From contig CAMPGP010000149.1 of assembly GCA_946885545.1 (NCBI GenBank), forward strand, positions 1-5,667: a stretch of DNA of 5,667 nucleotides, in the 5' to 3' direction. The position numbers and the translations under genes are program-made. Below the pieces are notes generated by a model. The model saw only the letters and a list, made by a program, of their open reading frames with translations, was not told the DNA's origin and searched no databases. Position 1 is the first letter of the stretch. The number at the start of each line of letters is the position of its first letter. The DNA comes from an uncultured Altererythrobacter sp. GTDB taxonomy: Bacteria > Pseudomonadota > Alphaproteobacteria > Sphingomonadales > Sphingomonadaceae. Positions 5,572 to 5,667 of this stretch are shown piece after piece.

Positions 5572-5667
5572 GCCAGCTTCGGCGGCAGCGAGAAGAGGCT
5601 GGCGTATTCGAGCGCAAGGTCGCGGTCGCCGTCGATGATCAGGCCCGCCTCTCGTTCGAGCTCGTCC
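5568..5667 (-). CDS. C-terminal end of an unidentified protein, runs off the right edge
   Basis: Only the last 32 codons lie in the window. They end [15 protein letters not shown] followed by TAG at 5570-5568. The frame is open to the window edge, third codon positions are mostly G or C, and the peptide has a normal composition (an acidic helix-like stretch, then a hydrophobic end), which is why I accept it as the end of a real gene. No family can be named from so little. It is convergent with the DUF2236 gene. Confidence 0.55.
   Translation of the reverse strand, partial: DELEREAGLIIDGDRDLALEYASLFSLPPKLA

Noticed and set aside
4636..5617. Open frames on the minus strand opposite the DUF2236 gene (4636-5226 and 5072-5617)
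   Set aside because: Both are low-complexity arginine/alanine-rich shadows of the plus-strand gene with no motif.

Overview
The window looks like chromosomal DNA from a GC-rich alphaproteobacterium, most likely a sphingomonad (Erythrobacteraceae or a relative). The signs are a base composition of roughly two thirds G+C by eye, strong G/C bias at third codon positions, an aerobic-type CobS, and a DUF2236 protein and paired PaaI-type thioesterases of the kind common in that group. The lineage is inferred from protein style and not demonstrated. I see no rRNA, tRNA, transposase, phage gene, CRISPR array or sign of recent transfer.

Layout from left to right. (1) Positions 1-460, minus strand: two GTG-started genes, a 55-residue protein of unknown function followed 9 nt later by a gene that runs off the left edge. 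(2) 461-579: a divergent intergenic region. (3) 580-1457, plus strand: two hotdog-fold (PaaI-like) thioesterases overlapping by ATGA, with a strong Shine-Dalgarno inside the end of the first. (4) 1472-3598, minus strand: a 708-residue class A penicillin-binding protein with GT51 and transpeptidase domains, convergent with the thioesterases across 14 nt. (5) 3599-3646: a short intergenic region with a perfect 10-bp inverted repeat just before the PBP start. (6) 3647-4639, minus strand: cobS, the AAA+ subunit of aerobic cobaltochelatase. (7) 4640-4731: a compact divergent promoter region. (8) 4732-5571, plus strand: a DUF2236 (MpaB/Lcp-like) putative oxygenase. (9) 5568-5667, minus strand: the last 32 codons of an unidentified convergent gene whose stop overlaps the oxygenase stop in a shared CTAG.

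The genes are mostly ordinary housekeeping or accessory metabolism: peptidoglycan synthesis, cobalt chelation for B12, acyl-CoA thioester hydrolysis and a possible haem oxygenase. They do not form one obvious pathway. I did not find a clear undescribed multi-gene system. The points most worth a second look are the operator-like palindrome ahead of the PBP, the thioesterase pair with differing active-site motifs, the apparently leaderless start of the DUF2236 gene, the fully overlapping convergent ends at CTAG, and the GTG-started small gene at the left edge.
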